Below are positions 22,053 through 22,963 of a stretch of DNA of 22,963 nt, piece by piece. The position numbers and the translations under genes were made by a program. Source of the stretch: Actinomycetes bacterium (lineage in GTDB: Bacteria > Actinomycetota > Actinomycetes > Mycobacteriales > Mycobacteriaceae); the NCBI GenBank assembly GCA_023460175.1, contig JAEWRC010000123.1, positions 1 through 22,963 on the forward strand, written 5' to 3'. The notes under the pieces were generated by a model. The model ran no database searches. It was not told the origin of the DNA and worked only from the letters and a program-made list of their open reading frames with translations. Every line of letters begins with the position of its first letter. The first letter of the stretch is position 1.

Positions 22053-22132
22053 CGCAATCTCACCCTGGCCGGACCGAGATTGCGTCCACGGCGGCCCACA
22101 CGGCCGAAATGTCGCCCTGAGCGCAACTTCGG
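22053..22132. repeat. Composite palindromic intergenic element
   Basis: CGCAATCTC (22053-22061) pairs perfectly with GAGATTGCG (22076-22084) across 14 nt. The second arm is also the left side of a longer imperfect palindrome whose right side is CGCAACTTCGG (22122-22132), with GGCGGCC/GGCCG in between. It lies in a divergent region, so it is not a terminator. The pattern resembles short palindromic repeats that recur between mycobacterial genes; copy number elsewhere is unknown from here. Confidence 0.5.
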
Positions 22133-22221
22133 CGCCCGGTCGGCAATCTGGTGGCACGCATGTGGTGATCGCGCGACATGCAAAGGACGCCCGCCGACAG
22201 CGCTTGTTCAGCCGCAGCCGG

Positions 22222-22227
22222 TACGGT
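22222..22227 (+). promoter_or_regulatory. Possible -10 element of the DUF6542-like gene
   Basis: TACGGT fits TANNNT and is separated by 6 nt from GTG 22234, consistent with a leaderless transcript. No good -35 at standard spacing. Confidence 0.35.
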
Positions 22228-22233
22228 CTACAT

Positions 22234-22963
22234 GTGCCAGCGCAGCGGGCGAGGTCATCGGTACCCGCCGAACACCGCTCGGCGCACCCGAACATCCAAG
22301 GTGTGCCGTGGTGGGCGGCTGTGCTCATCGCGACGCTGGGCACCGCCCTCGGCTTCGCCTTCGACGCCGGCTCGGGCAACCGGGAACTGTCCGCCGTCTT
22401 CGCGGCGCTCTACTTCCTGGGCTGCGTGGCCGCGGTGCTCGCGGTGCGCCAGGAGGCGATCTTCACCGCCGTCGTGCAGCCGCCGCTGATCCTGTTCGTG
22501 TCCGTCCCCGGGGCGTACTTCCTGTTCCACCTCTCCGAGATCAATGGCATCAAGGACATCCTGATCAACTGCGGTTATCCGCTGATCGAGCGGTTCCTGC
22601 TGATGTTCACCACCTCGGTGATCGTGCTGCTGATCGGCATGGCGCGGTGGTACTTCGGCGACCCGGCCCGGCCCGCCCCGGCCGCGGCAACTCGCAGCTC
22701 GAGCGCCCGCGCCGCCGCTCAACCCGCCGCCCTGGCCGGCATCCTGACCGCCATCAAGGCGAAGGTCTCGACCCTGGCAATGCCGCGGCGAACCGCGCCG
22801 GACGGCGAGGACCCGCGCAAGCACGCCATCGATCGCAACACCACGTCGCGCCCGCGTCCGGGGGGCCGACGGCCCACCAAGCGGACCGCGCCGAGTCGCT
22901 CGCGCCACGTCCGCCCACCCCTGGACGACGGGGCCGCCCCGCCGTCGCGCCGGCGTCCCACGC
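22234..22963 (+). CDS. DUF6542-like membrane protein (3' end cut by window edge)
   Basis: This 243-codon open stretch from GTG 22234 runs to the right edge without a stop. A short hydrophilic start is followed by GVPWWAAVLIATLGTALGFA and further hydrophobic segments (about residues 30-50, 58-74, 78-100 and 128-145). INGIKDILINCGYPLIERF lies between the last two. A long basic, Pro/Arg/Ala-rich cytosolic tail follows. It matches in layout and neighbourhood the M. tuberculosis Rv1111c-type protein next to ychF, from memory. Function unknown. The first bases also contain ATG 22232 in another frame, which is not used. Confidence 0.8.
   Translation, partial: MPAQRARSSVPAEHRSAHPNIQGVPWWAAVLIATLGTALGFAFDAGSGNRELSAVFAALYFLGCVAAVLAVRQEAIFTAVVQPPLILFVSVPGAYFLFHLSEINGIKDILINCGYPLIERFLLMFTTSVIVLLIGMARWYFGDPARPAPAAATRSSSARAAAQPAALAGILTAIKAKVSTLAMPRRTAPDGEDPRKHAIDRNTTSRPRPGGRRPTKRTAPSRSRHVRPPLDDGAAPPSRRRPT

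Overview
The window looks like chromosome of a high-GC mycobacterium, probably an environmental Mycobacterium/Mycolicibacterium species. Evidence: an mce operon (yrbE permeases followed by MceA-D), GTG/TTG starts with several apparently leaderless promoters, and a ychF gene divergent from a DUF6542-type membrane protein gene. From memory, M. tuberculosis has a similar arrangement at Rv1111c/Rv1112. Species and mce paralogue number cannot be fixed from the sequence alone.

Layout. (1) 1-6813, minus strand: the 5' part of an mce lipid-import operon in the order short leader ORF, yrbEA, yrbEB, mceA, mceB, mceC, mceD. mceD runs off the left edge. Most junctions are 4-bp ATGA overlaps, and even the leader ORF is coupled to yrbEA this way. 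(2) 6814-10534: a divergent control region with a 7-bp-arm palindrome, an alpha/beta hydrolase, a D-2-hydroxyacid dehydrogenase, a TetR regulator, a tiny membrane protein and a circularly permuted papain-fold (YiiX-like) protein. (3) 10483-13803, minus strand: a likely operon of membrane protein, GNAT acetyltransferase, lipoprotein and acyl-CoA synthetase. (4) 13852-16347: two class I methyltransferases flanking a DUF1254/DUF1214 protein. (5) 16311-20434, minus strand: an accessory island. It starts with a low-GC gene for a membrane-anchored HNH protein with a C-terminal zinc ribbon, followed by four toxin-antitoxin modules. (6) 20550-22963: core genes phnA/yjdM-like, ychF and a DUF6542-like membrane protein cut by the right edge.

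The most notable part is the toxin-antitoxin cluster at 17745-20434. All four antitoxin genes are open, but three of the four toxins are damaged, each differently. One vapC has lost its start codon and carries two frameshifts. The relE has ATA where an ATG overlapping the antitoxin stop would be expected. A DUF5615-type toxin seems to have lost its middle in frame and is only 54 codons long. Only the first VapC keeps all catalytic acids. The HNH gene next to the cluster combines an N-terminal membrane anchor, an uncharacterised middle region, an HNH nuclease and a zinc ribbon. It is the best candidate here for an undescribed defence or stress function.

Smaller structures are also described: a leader peptide with a 10-nt full-length Shine-Dalgarno match, an 11-bp tandem duplication that separated a once-shared CTAG stop, a hairpin carrying the stop codons of two convergent genes, and an imperfect palindromic element in front of ychF.
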